From the NCBI RefSeq assembly GCF_024137025.1, contig NZ_JAMYJR010000026.1, positions 124,001 to 188,000 on the forward strand: a stretch of 64,000 nucleotides of DNA. The letters are read 5' to 3'. This DNA comes from Paractinoplanes aksuensis. GTDB taxonomy: Bacteria > Actinomycetota > Actinomycetes > Mycobacteriales > Micromonosporaceae. Under the pieces are notes generated by a model. The model was not told the origin of the DNA. It made no database searches and saw nothing but the letters and a program-made list of their open reading frames with translations. Of the stretch, positions 52,526 through 62,189 are shown one piece after another. How positions within the stretch are numbered: position 1 is the stretch's first letter; each line of letters begins with the position of its first letter. The position numbers were made by a program, and so were the translations under genes.

Positions 52526-52539
52526 GGGAGCGCTCTCCC
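52526..52539. promoter_or_regulatory. LacI-type operator candidate 2
   Basis: GGGAGCGCTCTCCC matches the CebR consensus half-site and core (GGGAGCGCT) and lies 76 bp before the beta-helix gene. Confidence 0.6.
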
Positions 52540-52614
52540 TCGGAACCGCAGGAGAGTTCAGCCTTCCCTAGGGCGCAAGAGTCCCCCTTGCGCATCTCCG
52601 CCCAAGGAGAAGCA

Positions 52615-54816
52615 ATGATCATCCCCATCTCCTCCGCACCCGAGCGGAGGCGCTCCCCCTGGCGCCTCGCGGCGATAGGTGGCCTGGTCGCCACCGTTGT
52701 CGCGGGTTACACCGCGATCACCGCGGTCGGCGCCAGCGCCGCCGAGACCCTGCTCTCGCAGGGCCGGCCGGCCACCGCGTCCTCGACCGAAGCGGCCGGC
52801 GCCTACCTGGCGTCCGAGGCCGTCGACGGCAACACCGGCACCCGCTGGGCGTCGGCGTTCAGCGACCCGCAGTGGCTGCAGGTCGACCTGGGCAGCTCGC
52901 AGCAGATCACCCGGGTCGAGCTGAACTGGGAGACCGCCGCCGGCAAGGCGTTCCAGATCCAGGTCTCGGACAACGCCAGCACCTGGACCAGCATCTACTC
53001 GACCACGACCTCGACCGGCGGCAACCAGAACCTGACGGTCAACGGCACCGGCCGGTACGTGCGCATGTACGGCACCCAGCGCACCACCGGCTACGGCTAC
53101 TCACTGTGGGAGTTCAAGGTCTACGGCGGCACGACCACGCCGCCCCCGACCGGCGACCCGATTCCTGGTGGCGGCAGCCTCGGCGCCAACGTGGTCGTCT
53201 TCGACCCGTCGATGTCGAGCGCCAGCATCCAGGCCCGGGCCGACCAGATCTTCGCGCAGCAGGAGAGCGCGCAGTTCGGCACCGGGCGTTACGTGCTGGC
53301 GTTCAAGCCGGGCACCTACAACAACCTGAACATCCAGGTCGGCTTCTACACCTCGATCGTCGGCCTCGGGCAGAACCCTCAGGACGTACGCATAAACGGC
53401 GACATCACCGTCGACGCCGGCTGGTTCCAGGGCAACGCGACGCAGAACTTCTGGCGCAGCACCGAGAACGTGTCGGTGTACCCGGTCAACGGCACCAACC
53501 GCTGGGCCGTCTCGCAGGCCGCGCCGTTCCGCCGCATGGACATCCACGGCAACCTGAACCTGGCCCCCAACGGGTACGGGTGGGCGTCCGGCGGCTACAT
53601 CTCGGACTCGCGGATCAGCGGCTCACTCGGCCAGTATTCGCAGCAGCAATGGTTCACCCGCGACAGCGCGATCGCATCCAACACCAATGCGGTGTGGAAC
53701 CAGACCTTCGTCGGCGTGCAGGGTGCACCGACCGCCAGCTATCCGAACCCGCCGTACACGGTCATCCCGCAGACCCCGGTGATCCGCGAGAAGCCGTACC
53801 TGTACCAGAGCGGCAGCGACTACGCGGTCTTCGTGCCCAACCTGCGCACCAACACGTCGGGCGCGACCTGGGTCAACGGCAACACCCCGGGCAGTTCGAT
53901 CCCGCTGAACCAGTTCTACGTGGCCAAGCCGGGTGACACCGCGGCCCGGATCAACCAGGCGCTGGCCCAGGGCCTGAACCTGATCTTCCAGCCCGGCATC
54001 TACCACATCAACCAGACGATCAACGTGAATCGGGCCAACACCGTGGTCCTCGGGCTCGGCTACGCCACGATCATCCCGGACAACGGCGTCACCGCGATGC
54101 AGGTGGCCGATGTGGACGGCGTGAAGATCGCCGGCGTGCTGTTCGACGCGGGCACCACCAACTCGCCCAACCTGTTGGTCATCGGACCGTCCGGCAGCAG
54201 CGCTTCACACGCCGCGAACCCGACCACGGTCCAGGACGTGTTCTTCCGGATCGGCGGCTACATCGCCGGCAAGGCCACCAACAGCCTGCTGATCAACAGC
54301 AACAACGTCATCGTCGACCACATCTGGGCCTGGCGGGCCGACCACGGAAACGCGGGCACCTACGGCTGGACGGTCAACACGGCCGACAGCGGCCTGATCG
54401 TCAACGGCAACAACGTCACGGCGTACGGCCTGTTCGTCGAGCACTACCAGAAGACCGAGGTCCTCTGGAACGGTAACGGCGGCCGCACCTATTTCCTGCA
54501 GAACGAGCAGCCGTACGACCCGCCGTCCAACGCGGCGTGGCGGAGCGACGGGGTGCTCGGCTACCCGGCGTACAAGGTGGCCGACAGCGTCCAGACCCAC
54601 GAGGCGTGGGCGATGGGCAGCTACGCCGTCTTCCTCGACAACCCGTCCATCCACTCGGCGAACGGCTTCCAGGCTCCCACCCACGGCGGCGTGAAGCTCC
54701 ACAACATCTTCACGATCTCCCTGGCCGCCGGCACCATCGACCACGTCGTCAACAACCTCGGCGCCCCCGCCCAAGCCAGCAACGTCGTCCCCTCCACCAT
54801 CACCAACTTCCCGTGA
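52615..54816 (+). CDS. Secreted CBM32 (F5/8 type C) + parallel beta-helix protein, probable glycan-active
   Basis: A 733-residue exported protein. Signal anchor-like segment at about 18-43 (LAAIGGLVATVVAGYTAI, then ASA). An F5/8C/CBM32 carbohydrate-binding domain spans ~44-175 (ATASSTEAAG, WLQVDLGSSQQITRVELNWE, WEFKVYGG). After a Pro/Thr linker, ~185-733 is a right-handed beta-helix with two repeats of pectate-lyase-like LNLIFQPGIYHINQTI and VLAFKPGTYNNLN sheets. Actinobacterial homologues are often labelled adenylyl cyclase, which the sequence does not support. A polysaccharide lyase or GH55-like hydrolase is more likely. Catalytic residues cannot be assigned by eye. Confidence 0.8.
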   Translation: MIIPISSAPERRRSPWRLAAIGGLVATVVAGYTAITAVGASAAETLLSQGRPATASSTEAAGAYLASEAVDGNTGTRWASAFSDPQWLQVDLGSSQQITRVELNWETAAGKAFQIQVSDNASTWTSIYSTTTSTGGNQNLTVNGTGRYVRMYGTQRTTGYGYSLWEFKVYGGTTTPPPTGDPIPGGGSLGANVVVFDPSMSSASIQARADQIFAQQESAQFGTGRYVLAFKPGTYNNLNIQVGFYTSIVGLGQNPQDVRINGDITVDAGWFQGNATQNFWRSTENVSVYPVNGTNRWAVSQAAPFRRMDIHGNLNLAPNGYGWASGGYISDSRISGSLGQYSQQQWFTRDSAIASNTNAVWNQTFVGVQGAPTASYPNPPYTVIPQTPVIREKPYLYQSGSDYAVFVPNLRTNTSGATWVNGNTPGSSIPLNQFYVAKPGDTAARINQALAQGLNLIFQPGIYHINQTINVNRANTVVLGLGYATIIPDNGVTAMQVADVDGVKIAGVLFDAGTTNSPNLLVIGPSGSSASHAANPTTVQDVFFRIGGYIAGKATNSLLINSNNVIVDHIWAWRADHGNAGTYGWTVNTADSGLIVNGNNVTAYGLFVEHYQKTEVLWNGNGGRTYFLQNEQPYDPPSNAAWRSDGVLGYPAYKVADSVQTHEAWAMGSYAVFLDNPSIHSANGFQAPTHGGVKLHNIFTISLAAGTIDHVVNNLGAPAQASNVVPSTITNFP

Positions 54817-54838
54817 CCGACCTTCTCTGAACCAGTAC

Positions 54839-54865
54839 GGCGCCGCGGGCCTGGCCTGCGGCGCC
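54839..54865 (+). terminator. Terminator of the CBM32/beta-helix gene
   Basis: GGCGCCGC (54839-54846) pairs with GCGGCGCC (54858-54865), an inner GGCC/GGCC stem lies between, and CCTTTCTATT follows, the best T-rich tail in the window. It stands 6 bp from the convergent ATPase stop. Confidence 0.8.
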
Positions 54866-54871
54866 GCCTTT

Positions 54872-56128
54872 CTATTCGGGCGCGGCGACCTGCCACAGAG
54901 CGCTGACCGGCATGACGCGGAGTTTGTCGCCGAACGGCAGGGTGCTGTTGCCGGTGTAGAGGACGACTCCCGCGACGAAGTCTTCGCCGAGGCGGTCGCG
55001 AAGGCGTTGCAGACCGCGAAAATCTGCTGCCCTGACGGTTGAGGCGGCTTTCACCTCGACGCCGACGACTTGCCCGGACCGGTTTTCCAGAACGGCGTCG
55101 ACCTCGAACTTGTCCCGATCCCGGTAATGCGAGAGCTCGGCTCTCTGGCTGGACCACGTGAGCTGGCGTGACAGCTCGGACAACACAAACGATTCGAGCA
55201 GCGGTCCGAACGGCGCCCCTGGACGGAGCAGGGCCCGAGCCTCGATTGCCATCTCGTTGGCGAGAATGCCCGAGTCAACGAAGATCAGCTTCTGTGCGGC
55301 GGTCACCCGGGTGCCGAGGTTGCGGGACCACCCAGGAATCCGTTTGATCAGGAAGATCTCTTCCAGTACCTGTAGGTAGCGCGCGATTGTCGGCCGGCTC
55401 AATTCCAGGTCCGATTCGAGCGAGTTGGCGGCGACGATGGTCCCTGACCTGGCTGCGAGGAGCCGCACCAGCTTGCGCAGCCGGCCCTTGTGCTGGATAT
55501 CAGAGAGCTGCCGCACGTCACGGTCGATGAGTGCCTGGACGTATGCGTCCAAAAACTCTTCGCGCCGCTGAGGATCGGATCGGAACGCTGCCTCAGGAAG
55601 GCCTCCACGGACGATCCGTGCCGCATAGTCGGCGCGAGTCACGGTCGATGTGTGCCGCAGCCCGGGGCCGAGCGCGAAGATAGCGTCGATGAAGCCGTCC
55701 GGCTCACTGTCGATCTCGCCCTGCGAGAACGGCCAGAGTTCGACGGTCTGCATCCTGCCGGGAAGGGCGTCCGGGGCGGCGATCATCCCGAACAGTGCGG
55801 AAGATCCGGTAAGGAGGTAGCGCCCCGGGCGAGGGTCCTCGTCGACCGAGACCTTGATGGCCCGGAGGAGGTCCGGAGCGCGCTGGATCTCGTCGATCAC
55901 CAGCAACTCTGTGCTGTCGACAAAGCCCGTGGGATCGGCAATGGCTATGGTGCGATCCTGCTCGCGGTCGAGATCTCGACGCTCGGCCAAGCGATCGCCG
56001 GCGACGACGCGGACGAGGGTGCTCTTCCCGGCTTGACGCGCGCCGCTCACCAGCACTACCCGAGTGTCGGCTAGTGCGGCATCAACTTTCGCTGAAGCAT
56101 GGCGCGGGATCAGCGGCCGAGTGTGCAC
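54872..56128 (-). CDS. AAA_14/DUF4143 ATPase
   Basis: A 418-residue protein with P-loop GARQAGKSTL near residue 30, Walker B TELLVIDEIQRAPDLL near residue 73, sensor LTGSSALFG near residue 110, and the C-terminal DUF4143 domain with a restriction-like motif (DKFEVDAVLENRSGQVVGVEVKAAS, about 335-360; E-V-D...E-V-K). This widespread family of archaeal/bacterial ATPases moves with mobile DNA and has no settled function; the PD-(D/E)XK-like end suggests DNA binding or cleavage. Confidence 0.9.
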   Translation of the reverse strand: MHTRPLIPRHASAKVDAALADTRVVLVSGARQAGKSTLVRVVAGDRLAERRDLDREQDRTIAIADPTGFVDSTELLVIDEIQRAPDLLRAIKVSVDEDPRPGRYLLTGSSALFGMIAAPDALPGRMQTVELWPFSQGEIDSEPDGFIDAIFALGPGLRHTSTVTRADYAARIVRGGLPEAAFRSDPQRREEFLDAYVQALIDRDVRQLSDIQHKGRLRKLVRLLAARSGTIVAANSLESDLELSRPTIARYLQVLEEIFLIKRIPGWSRNLGTRVTAAQKLIFVDSGILANEMAIEARALLRPGAPFGPLLESFVLSELSRQLTWSSQRAELSHYRDRDKFEVDAVLENRSGQVVGVEVKAASTVRAADFRGLQRLRDRLGEDFVAGVVLYTGNSTLPFGDKLRVMPVSALWQVAAPE

Positions 56129-56352
56129 ACCTCATCCTAGCTGCGGGACTTTCAGTTTGCGAACGATTTGACTTTCGATCTGCGAAGGTCAGCGTGTTCG
56201 TTCTGCGAGCAGATGCGTGTTCGGTTCGCCGTGGTCCTGGCTTGCAGTTCGCCGGAATCACCAGGGGGGCAGTTGTGGCCACCTCTACCGTCACCTCTTT
56301 CCCGTAGCCGGATGGCCGGGGCTCACAAAGCCCCGGCCATCGCGGTTGGTGG
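56129..56352. other. 224-bp intergenic region
   Basis: Rather AT-rich around 56150-56200 (GACTTTCAGTTTGCGAACG). A short GGGGCTTTGTGAGCCCC-like inverted repeat near 56319-56336 (GGGGCTCACAAAGCCCC) lies 17 bp from the stop of the following minus-strand gene and is probably its terminator. No gene is supported. Confidence 0.5.
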
Positions 56353-57699
56353 TCAGTGCCAGGCGTTGTCGAACGCGGTGAGCAGGATGGAGCACGGGCT
56401 CGGGTAGTCGCCGCGGTTGTTGACCAGCAGGGAGGCGTCGACGTGGATGTTGAAGGACATGGCGCAGCTGCGCATGCCGCGGTTGCCGGACTGCGTCCAT
56501 GAGCCGTTGTGGCCGTGGTAGGTGCCGCGGGCGCCGGTGTACGAGTACATGCCGACGTTCTCGTCGACCATCAGCTTGCGGGCGGCGGCCGAGATCACCT
56601 TGTCGGTGTAGCGGATGTGGGACAGGAACGAGGTGATCCCGTTGGCCGACATGTTGTAGCCGTAGCCGCCGCAGCCGGTGGTGTAGTCGGCCGGGCCCCA
56701 GCCGGCCTTGCCGCCGGTCGGGAACGCGTACAGCTTGGTCGGGTTGGGGTCGGTGTTGGCGCAGCTCACCGACGCCTTGGCCAGGGCCAGCACCGGCTTG
56801 AGGTAACCGAGGAACACGACCCCGGTCAGGTAGTCGATCTGCGCCGGGGTGATGTTCGGCGGCGGGGTGTCGTACTGGGGGCTCAGGTCCACCCCGTACG
56901 CGATCTTCGGCACCATGATGCGGAAGATGCTGAAGTTCATGTTCGCGTACTTGAAGCTTTTGGCTCCCAGCTTCTGGCCGATCGCGATGCGGATGTTGTC
57001 CCACGACCCGGTCGACTTGCCGCCGGTGGTGCCGGTGGCGGTCTGGTAGTTCTGCAGCAGGCCGCTGGTGTGGGTCATCAGCTGCCGGAACGTGATTTTG
57101 TCGACGTCGGTGCCGCGCTTCCAGGCCGACGGCAGCCAGGGCCCGATCCCGCTGTCGACCGAGATCTTCTTCTGTTCCAGCAGGCGGAGCACGGCCGCCG
57201 TGGTGACCGGCTTGCTGACGCTGGCGATGGTCATCGCCTTGGTGGCCGACTGGGCGGTGACCGGGTTGTCCGGCGCGACCCGGGCCGAGCCGACCCCGGC
57301 CTGCCGGTCCAGCTTTCCGGCCTTGCCGATCGAGTACGCGTACCCGACGGTCTTACCGGCCAGCGCGGCCCGGATGTTGCGCTCGAACCAGGCCATGTCG
57401 AACGTCTGGCCCGGCGTGGCGACCTTGCCCGACCGCGGCCGGTCGGCCTCCTCGGCGGTGAGGTCGAGGCTGTCCGGGTCGGCGGCCCGGGTGGCCCGCT
57501 GCAGCCCGGCCAGGGTGCCGTCGGCCTCCAGGTCGCGCAGGGAGACGTGCCGTCCGACCTGGTCGAGCAGGCGCTGCAACTCGGGCGAGACGCCGGCCTG
57601 GGCCGGGGCACTCACAACGGCGAGTGCGCCGGCGGCGAGCAGCCAGGCGGTGACTGTGGCTTTGATCCGCATCGATCGGCGGGAATGGTTGGTGCGCAT
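56353..57699 (-). CDS. Secreted serine hydrolase, beta-lactamase/penicillin-binding-protein fold
   Basis: A 448-residue protein. Signal peptide ~13-36 ends APAQA. A helical N-terminal region with a coiled section (LLDQVGRHVSLRDLEADGTL) precedes the class-C beta-lactamase/DD-peptidase fold. SxxK is seen as ASVSKPV near residue 160, followed by MTHTSGLL and YxN as KYANMNFS near residue 250. Six Cys in the C-terminal half (CANTD, GCGGY, SCAMSF, PCSIL) may form disulfides. Possible D-peptidase, esterase or lactamase. GAGGAG is the RBS for ATG 57699. Confidence 0.86.
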   Translation of the reverse strand: MRTNHSRRSMRIKATVTAWLLAAGALAVVSAPAQAGVSPELQRLLDQVGRHVSLRDLEADGTLAGLQRATRAADPDSLDLTAEEADRPRSGKVATPGQTFDMAWFERNIRAALAGKTVGYAYSIGKAGKLDRQAGVGSARVAPDNPVTAQSATKAMTIASVSKPVTTAAVLRLLEQKKISVDSGIGPWLPSAWKRGTDVDKITFRQLMTHTSGLLQNYQTATGTTGGKSTGSWDNIRIAIGQKLGAKSFKYANMNFSIFRIMVPKIAYGVDLSPQYDTPPPNITPAQIDYLTGVVFLGYLKPVLALAKASVSCANTDPNPTKLYAFPTGGKAGWGPADYTTGCGGYGYNMSANGITSFLSHIRYTDKVISAAARKLMVDENVGMYSYTGARGTYHGHNGSWTQSGNRGMRSCAMSFNIHVDASLLVNNRGDYPSPCSILLTAFDNAWH

Positions 57700-57831
57700 G
57701 GAACTCTCTCCTCGACAACGCCGCGACAGTGCGACTAGAGAGATCAACTACGTAAAAGTCCTGGTGATACGGGGTTTTCCGGGAATCACCCCGCCTCGGC
57801 GGACGGGTGCGGGATGCATCCTGGATCATGC

Positions 57832-58806
57832 TCACAGCTCGCCGGAGCCGCGGGCGATCAGGGTGGTGGGGATGCGGATCTCGCGCGGCGGGCCGTCGTG
57901 ACCGTCTATGCGTTCGAAAAGAGCGGTGGCGGCCGTGCGGCCCATTCGGGCCGGGTCTTGAGCCACGACCGTGACCGGCGGGTCGAGCAGGTCGGCCAGC
58001 GGGAAGTCGTCAAAGCCGACCAGGGCCACCGAGTGCTCGCGGCCCAGGCGGCGCAGCGCCCGCACGACGCCGATGGTCACCATGCTCTGGGTGGTGAACA
58101 GGGCCGTCGGCGGGTCGGCGGTGCGCAGCATGGACACCGCGGCCCGTTCGGCGTCGGTCGGATCGTGCAGATCGTGCACCGCGGGCCCGGCCCGGCGGCC
58201 GAGCGCCCGCTGGTAGCCGGCGTAGCGGTCGCGGGCGGTGGACAGATGCCGGTCGCCGCCGAGGAAGCCGATCCGGCGGTGGCCGTGGGCGATCAAATGG
58301 CGTACGGCGCCGGCCGCTCCGGAGACGTTGGTCGAGACCACCGTGTCGCCCGTGGCGCCGGTCGGGACGCGGTCGACGTAGACCACCGGCATCTCGTGCG
58401 GGTCCAGCTCGGCGCCGCTCGGGGCCAGGATCAACCCGTCCGTCTGGCGCTCGGCGAACGCGGCGGTCAGGGCCTTTTCCCGTACGGGATCACGGTCGAG
58501 GCTGCCGGTCAGCACGTGGATGCCGCCGGCCCGGGCCTGGTCCTCGACGGCCCGGTGCAGCGCGGCCGAGAACGGGTGGGACACGTCGTCGAGCAGCACG
58601 CCGATCGTCCTCGTGCGACGGTCGTTGCGGCGCAGCATGCTGGCGCCCAAGTGTGGGCGGTAGTCGAGTGACTCAACCGCCGCGTGGACGCGGGCGGCCA
58701 GTTCCGGGGCCACCGTCGTCTCGCCGTTGACCACCCGGGACACCGTCTTGAGGCTCACCCCGGCGGTGCGGGCGACGTCGTTCATGGTCGGCCGATTGGG
58801 TGTCAT
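57832..58806 (-). CDS. LacI-family transcriptional regulator
   Basis: A 324-residue repressor: HTH and hinge (TMNDVARTAGVSLKTVSRVVNGETTVAPELAARV, residues 7-60) and a periplasmic-binding-like core (RTIGVLLDDVSHPFSAALHRAVED; DGLILAPSG; VYVDRVP; GFDDFPLADLLDPPVTVV). The core matches sugar-sensing LacI proteins. It is divergent from a sugar-ABC operon at 58982 and is likely its regulator, acting on the palindrome at 58894. Confidence 0.93.
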   Translation of the reverse strand: MTPNRPTMNDVARTAGVSLKTVSRVVNGETTVAPELAARVHAAVESLDYRPHLGASMLRRNDRRTRTIGVLLDDVSHPFSAALHRAVEDQARAGGIHVLTGSLDRDPVREKALTAAFAERQTDGLILAPSGAELDPHEMPVVYVDRVPTGATGDTVVSTNVSGAAGAVRHLIAHGHRRIGFLGGDRHLSTARDRYAGYQRALGRRAGPAVHDLHDPTDAERAAVSMLRTADPPTALFTTQSMVTIGVVRALRRLGREHSVALVGFDDFPLADLLDPPVTVVAQDPARMGRTAATALFERIDGHDGPPREIRIPTTLIARGSGEL

Positions 58807-58821
58807 CCATCAACCTCCGTC

Positions 58822-58846
58822 GATGTTGATCACGCATCGCAACATC
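58822..58846. promoter_or_regulatory. Inverted repeat between LacI and the ABC operon
   Basis: GATGTTG (58822-58828) and CAACATC (58840-58846), perfect 7-bp arms 11 nt apart; possible second operator near the LacI promoter. Confidence 0.5.
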
Positions 58847-58860
58847 TTGGAAACTCATTG

Positions 58861-58889
58861 TTGACACGAGATGACGGCAGGCGTCTACT
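58861..58889 (+). promoter_or_regulatory. Promoter of the sugar-ABC operon
   Basis: TTGACA (58861-58866, 6/6 consensus), 17-bp spacer, TCTACT (58884-58889, 4/6). The best -35/-10 pair in the window. Confidence 0.75.
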
Positions 58890-58893
58890 GCGA

Positions 58894-58905
58894 GACAACG
58901 TTGTC
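58894..58905. promoter_or_regulatory. LacI operator
   Basis: GACAACGTTGTC, a perfect 12-bp palindrome with the AACGTT core of LacI-type sites. It begins 4 bp after the -10 box and so covers the transcription start, placing the repressor as a roadblock. Confidence 0.75.
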
Positions 58906-58981
58906 CCTCCATTTGCAGTCTTCAGTCCGTTTAAGGGCGGTGGCGGGGTGGTTGGAAGGGCTAAATCGATTGGGAGGGAGC

Positions 58982-60007
58982 ATGCGACGAAAAGTGCTGG
59001 CCGCAGGCTGCGTGGTGACGCTGATTCTCGGCACTGCGGCGTGCAACCGCGGTACAGGTGAAGATGTCGTCGGGCTCATCACCAAGACCGACACCAACCC
59101 CTTCTTCGTCCAGATGAGAAAGGGCGCCCAGGACGCCGCCAAGACCCAGGGCGTGGAGCTGCAGAGCTTCGCCGGCAAGCAGGACGGCGACAACGAGGCC
59201 CAGGTGCAGGCGATCGAGAACCTGATGTCGTTCGGCGCCAAGGGCTTCCTGATCACCCCCAACGACTCCAAGGCGATCGTGCCCTCGATCGACAAGGCGC
59301 ACGAGCAGGACATGCTGGTGATCGCCCTGGACACCCCGGTCGACCCGCCCAACGCGGCCGACGCCACCTTCGCCACCGACAACTACGAGGCCGGCAAGCT
59401 GATCGGGCAGTGGGCCAGGGCGAAGTTCGAGAAGGACGGCAAGCAGGCGAAGATCGCCATGCTCGACCTCAACGCCAACCAGGTCTCGGTCGACGTCAAG
59501 CGCGACCAGGGCTTCCTCGACGGCTTCGGTATCGACATCGGCGACCCCAACCGGATCGGCGACGAGAACGACCCGCGGATCGCCGGGCACGACGTCACCG
59601 ACGGGGCCGAGGACGGCGGCCGCACCGCCATGGAGAACCTGCTGCAGAAGGACTCCACGATCAACCTGGTCTACACGATCAACGAGCCCGCCGCGGCCGG
59701 GGCCTACCTGGCCCTGCAAGCGGCCGGCAAGGAGAAGGACACCGTCATCGTCTCGATCGACGGTGGCTGCCCCGGGGTCGACAACGTGTCCAAGGGGATC
59801 ATCGGGGCCACCTCGATGCAGTTCCCGCTCAAGATGGCGCAGCTCGGCATCGACGCCATCGCCGCGTACGCCAAGGACGGCACCCGGCCCGAGGCGACGC
59901 CGGGCAAGGACTTCTACGACACCGGAACCGAACTGATCACCGACGACCCGCAGGCCGGCGTGGAGGCGAAAGACTCCGCGTGGGGCAAGCAGAACTGCTG
60001 GGGTTGA
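58982..60007 (+). CDS. Sugar ABC transporter substrate-binding lipoprotein (RbsB/FrcB type)
   Basis: A 341-residue lipoprotein. Signal peptide with lipobox LGTAAC near residue 21, then a type-I periplasmic-binding fold: VVGLITKTDTNPFFVQMRKGAQDAAK, GAKGFLITPNDSKAIVPSIDKA, VIALDTP, FATDNYEAGKLIGQWA, and VYTINEPAAAGAYLALQAAG. These match fructose/ribose-type binding proteins. ATG 58982 has GGGAGGGAG just upstream. First gene of the sbp-permease-ATPase operon. Confidence 0.92.
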   Translation: MRRKVLAAGCVVTLILGTAACNRGTGEDVVGLITKTDTNPFFVQMRKGAQDAAKTQGVELQSFAGKQDGDNEAQVQAIENLMSFGAKGFLITPNDSKAIVPSIDKAHEQDMLVIALDTPVDPPNAADATFATDNYEAGKLIGQWARAKFEKDGKQAKIAMLDLNANQVSVDVKRDQGFLDGFGIDIGDPNRIGDENDPRIAGHDVTDGAEDGGRTAMENLLQKDSTINLVYTINEPAAAGAYLALQAAGKEKDTVIVSIDGGCPGVDNVSKGIIGATSMQFPLKMAQLGIDAIAAYAKDGTRPEATPGKDFYDTGTELITDDPQAGVEAKDSAWGKQNCWG

Positions 60008-60009
60008 TT

Positions 60010-61019
60010 ATGGCGACTGCCACCGCCGACTTCGACGTGCGCAAGAACGACTCGCTCGGCCTGCGCATCCAACATCTCCTGCACGCCAACCCGATCCTCG
60101 GGCCGCTGGCCGTGCTGCTCGTCGCGATCATCGCCTTCTCGATCGTCAACGGGCGGTTCTTCACGGCGACGAACCTCTCGCTCGTGCTGCAACAGGTCAC
60201 GGTCATCGCCACGCTGGCCCTCGGGCAGACGCTGATCATCCTGACCGCCGGGATCGACCTGTCGGCCGGCGCGATCGCGGTCTTCTCGTCGATCCTGATG
60301 GCCACGTTCTGCGTCGACGCCGGGGTGACCGGGGTGATCGCGCTGCTGCTCGGCTTCGCCTGCGGCACGGCCATGGGCGCGCTCAACGGCTTCCTGGTGA
60401 CGCGGATAAAACTGCCACCGTTCATCGTCACGCTGGGCACGCTGACCATTTTCTTCTCGCTGAACTCGGTCGTCAGCAACAGCGAGACGGTGCGCGGCTC
60501 GGACATGCCCGGGATCATGACGTGGACGGGCGACTCGATCCCGATCGGCAACTTCCGATTGACGTACGGGTCGATCATCATGCTTTTGCTGTTCGGGTTC
60601 TTCTTCTACGCGTTGCGATCCACGGCGTGGGGCAAACACGTGTACGCCACCGGTGATGACGCCGAGGCGGCCCGGCTCGCCGGTATCCGTACGGGAAGGG
60701 TGTTGTTCTCGGTCTACACCGTGGCCGGCCTGCTGTATGCGATCGGCGGCTGGATCCTGATCGGCCGGCTCGCGTCGGCCAGCCCGAACGTGGGCGTCGA
60801 GTACAACCTCGACTCGATCACCGCGGTCGTGCTCGGCGGCACCAGCCTCTTCGGCGGGCGCGGCGCGGTGATCGGCACGCTGATCGGCGCGCTCATCGTC
60901 GGCGTGTTCCGCAACGGCCTGCAACTGGCCGGCGTCGAGGTGGTCTGGCAGGGCTTCGCGATCGGCCTGCTCGTGCTCATCGCGGTCTCGCTCGACCAGT
61001 GGATCAGGAAGGTGAAGAC

Positions 61020-61023
<4 letters not shown>
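60010..61023 (+). CDS. Sugar ABC transporter permease (RbsC/FrcC type)
   Basis: A 337-residue permease with 8-10 TM helices: the LALGQTLIILTAGIDLSAGAI signature near residue 75, GTLTIFFSLNSVV, ATGDDAEAARLAGI near residue 216, and GTSLFGGRGAVIGTLIGALIVGVFRNGL near residue 278. Located 2 bp after the binding-protein gene; overlaps the ATPase start by 4 bp. Confidence 0.94.
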
Positions 61024-61811
<788 letters not shown>

Positions 61812-61826
61812 CCCGTCCCCATCCCC

Positions 61827-61854
61827 AGCCGGCGCCGGGCAACCGGCGCCGGCT
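61827..61854. terminator. Bidirectional terminator with GCAA loop
   Basis: A perfect 12-bp stem (61827-61838 with 61843-61854) closes a GCAA (GNRA) loop. ACTTCTTCTTCTT follows on the plus strand for the ABC operon; on the minus strand it starts at the stop of the small membrane gene. Confidence 0.85.
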
Positions 61855-62050
61855 ACTTCTTCTTCTTGCCGTCCCCGAACATCTCACCGAGCATCTCGTT
61901 GTCGCGGTCGGTGGCCGTCTTGGGCTCCTTGACCGCCACCTTCCAGAACATGGCCCCGACCACAGCCATCCACGCCCACCACGGAATGCCCGACTCCGGC
62001 CCGAAAAGCCCATTCGTCACGTCGTACGCGGTATTGAGGTACTGCTCCAT
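61853..62050 (-). CDS. Small single-TM protein
   Basis: A 65-residue protein: a short N-terminus (MEQYLNTAYDVTNGLFG), one TM helix (about 22-40, IPWWAWMAVVGAMFWKV), and a charged tail ending KKKK. No family recognised. Its codon use is normal. A Lys-rich end just inside the membrane suggests an inner-membrane orientation with the tail cytosolic. Confidence 0.6.
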   Translation of the reverse strand: MEQYLNTAYDVTNGLFGPESGIPWWAWMAVVGAMFWKVAVKEPKTATDRDNEMLGEMFGDGKKKK

Positions 62051-62117
62051 CCGTGGCCCCCGTCGCTGAAGTTGGCCCCTCAAATCGGCCACGACAGCCC
62101 CGGCCTGAGCAAACTGA

Positions 62118-62189
62118 CGACGTCAGCTGACAGCGCTGCACTTGCTGCAGTTGGAACAGTTAGAGCAGATGGAGCAGCTATATGAGTGA
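62118..62189 (+). repeat. Short in-frame LEQ-type repeat tract before the antitoxin remnant
   Basis: A stop-free stretch of 23 codons ends TGA 62187-62189, overlapping ATG 62182. It contains the 9-bp periodic run TTGGAACAG-TTAGAGCAG-ATGGAGCAG (62151-62177), read as L-E-Q, L-E-Q, M-E-Q. It has no clear start codon; whether it is translated is unknown. Confidence 0.5.

Larger units (their letters stand above)
52247..52614. other. 368-bp regulatory region upstream of the CBM32/beta-helix gene
   Basis: No gene is visible. The region holds three palindromes of the LacI/catabolite-operator type (listed separately at 52273, 52337 and 52526), TTGACC at 52406, and an RBS (AAGGAGAA at 52604-52611) before ATG 52615. 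Confidence 0.6.

Noticed and set aside
59410..60009. Longer plus-strand frame upstream of the sugar permease
   Set aside because: It overlaps the binding-protein gene in another frame; the permease starts at ATG 60010.
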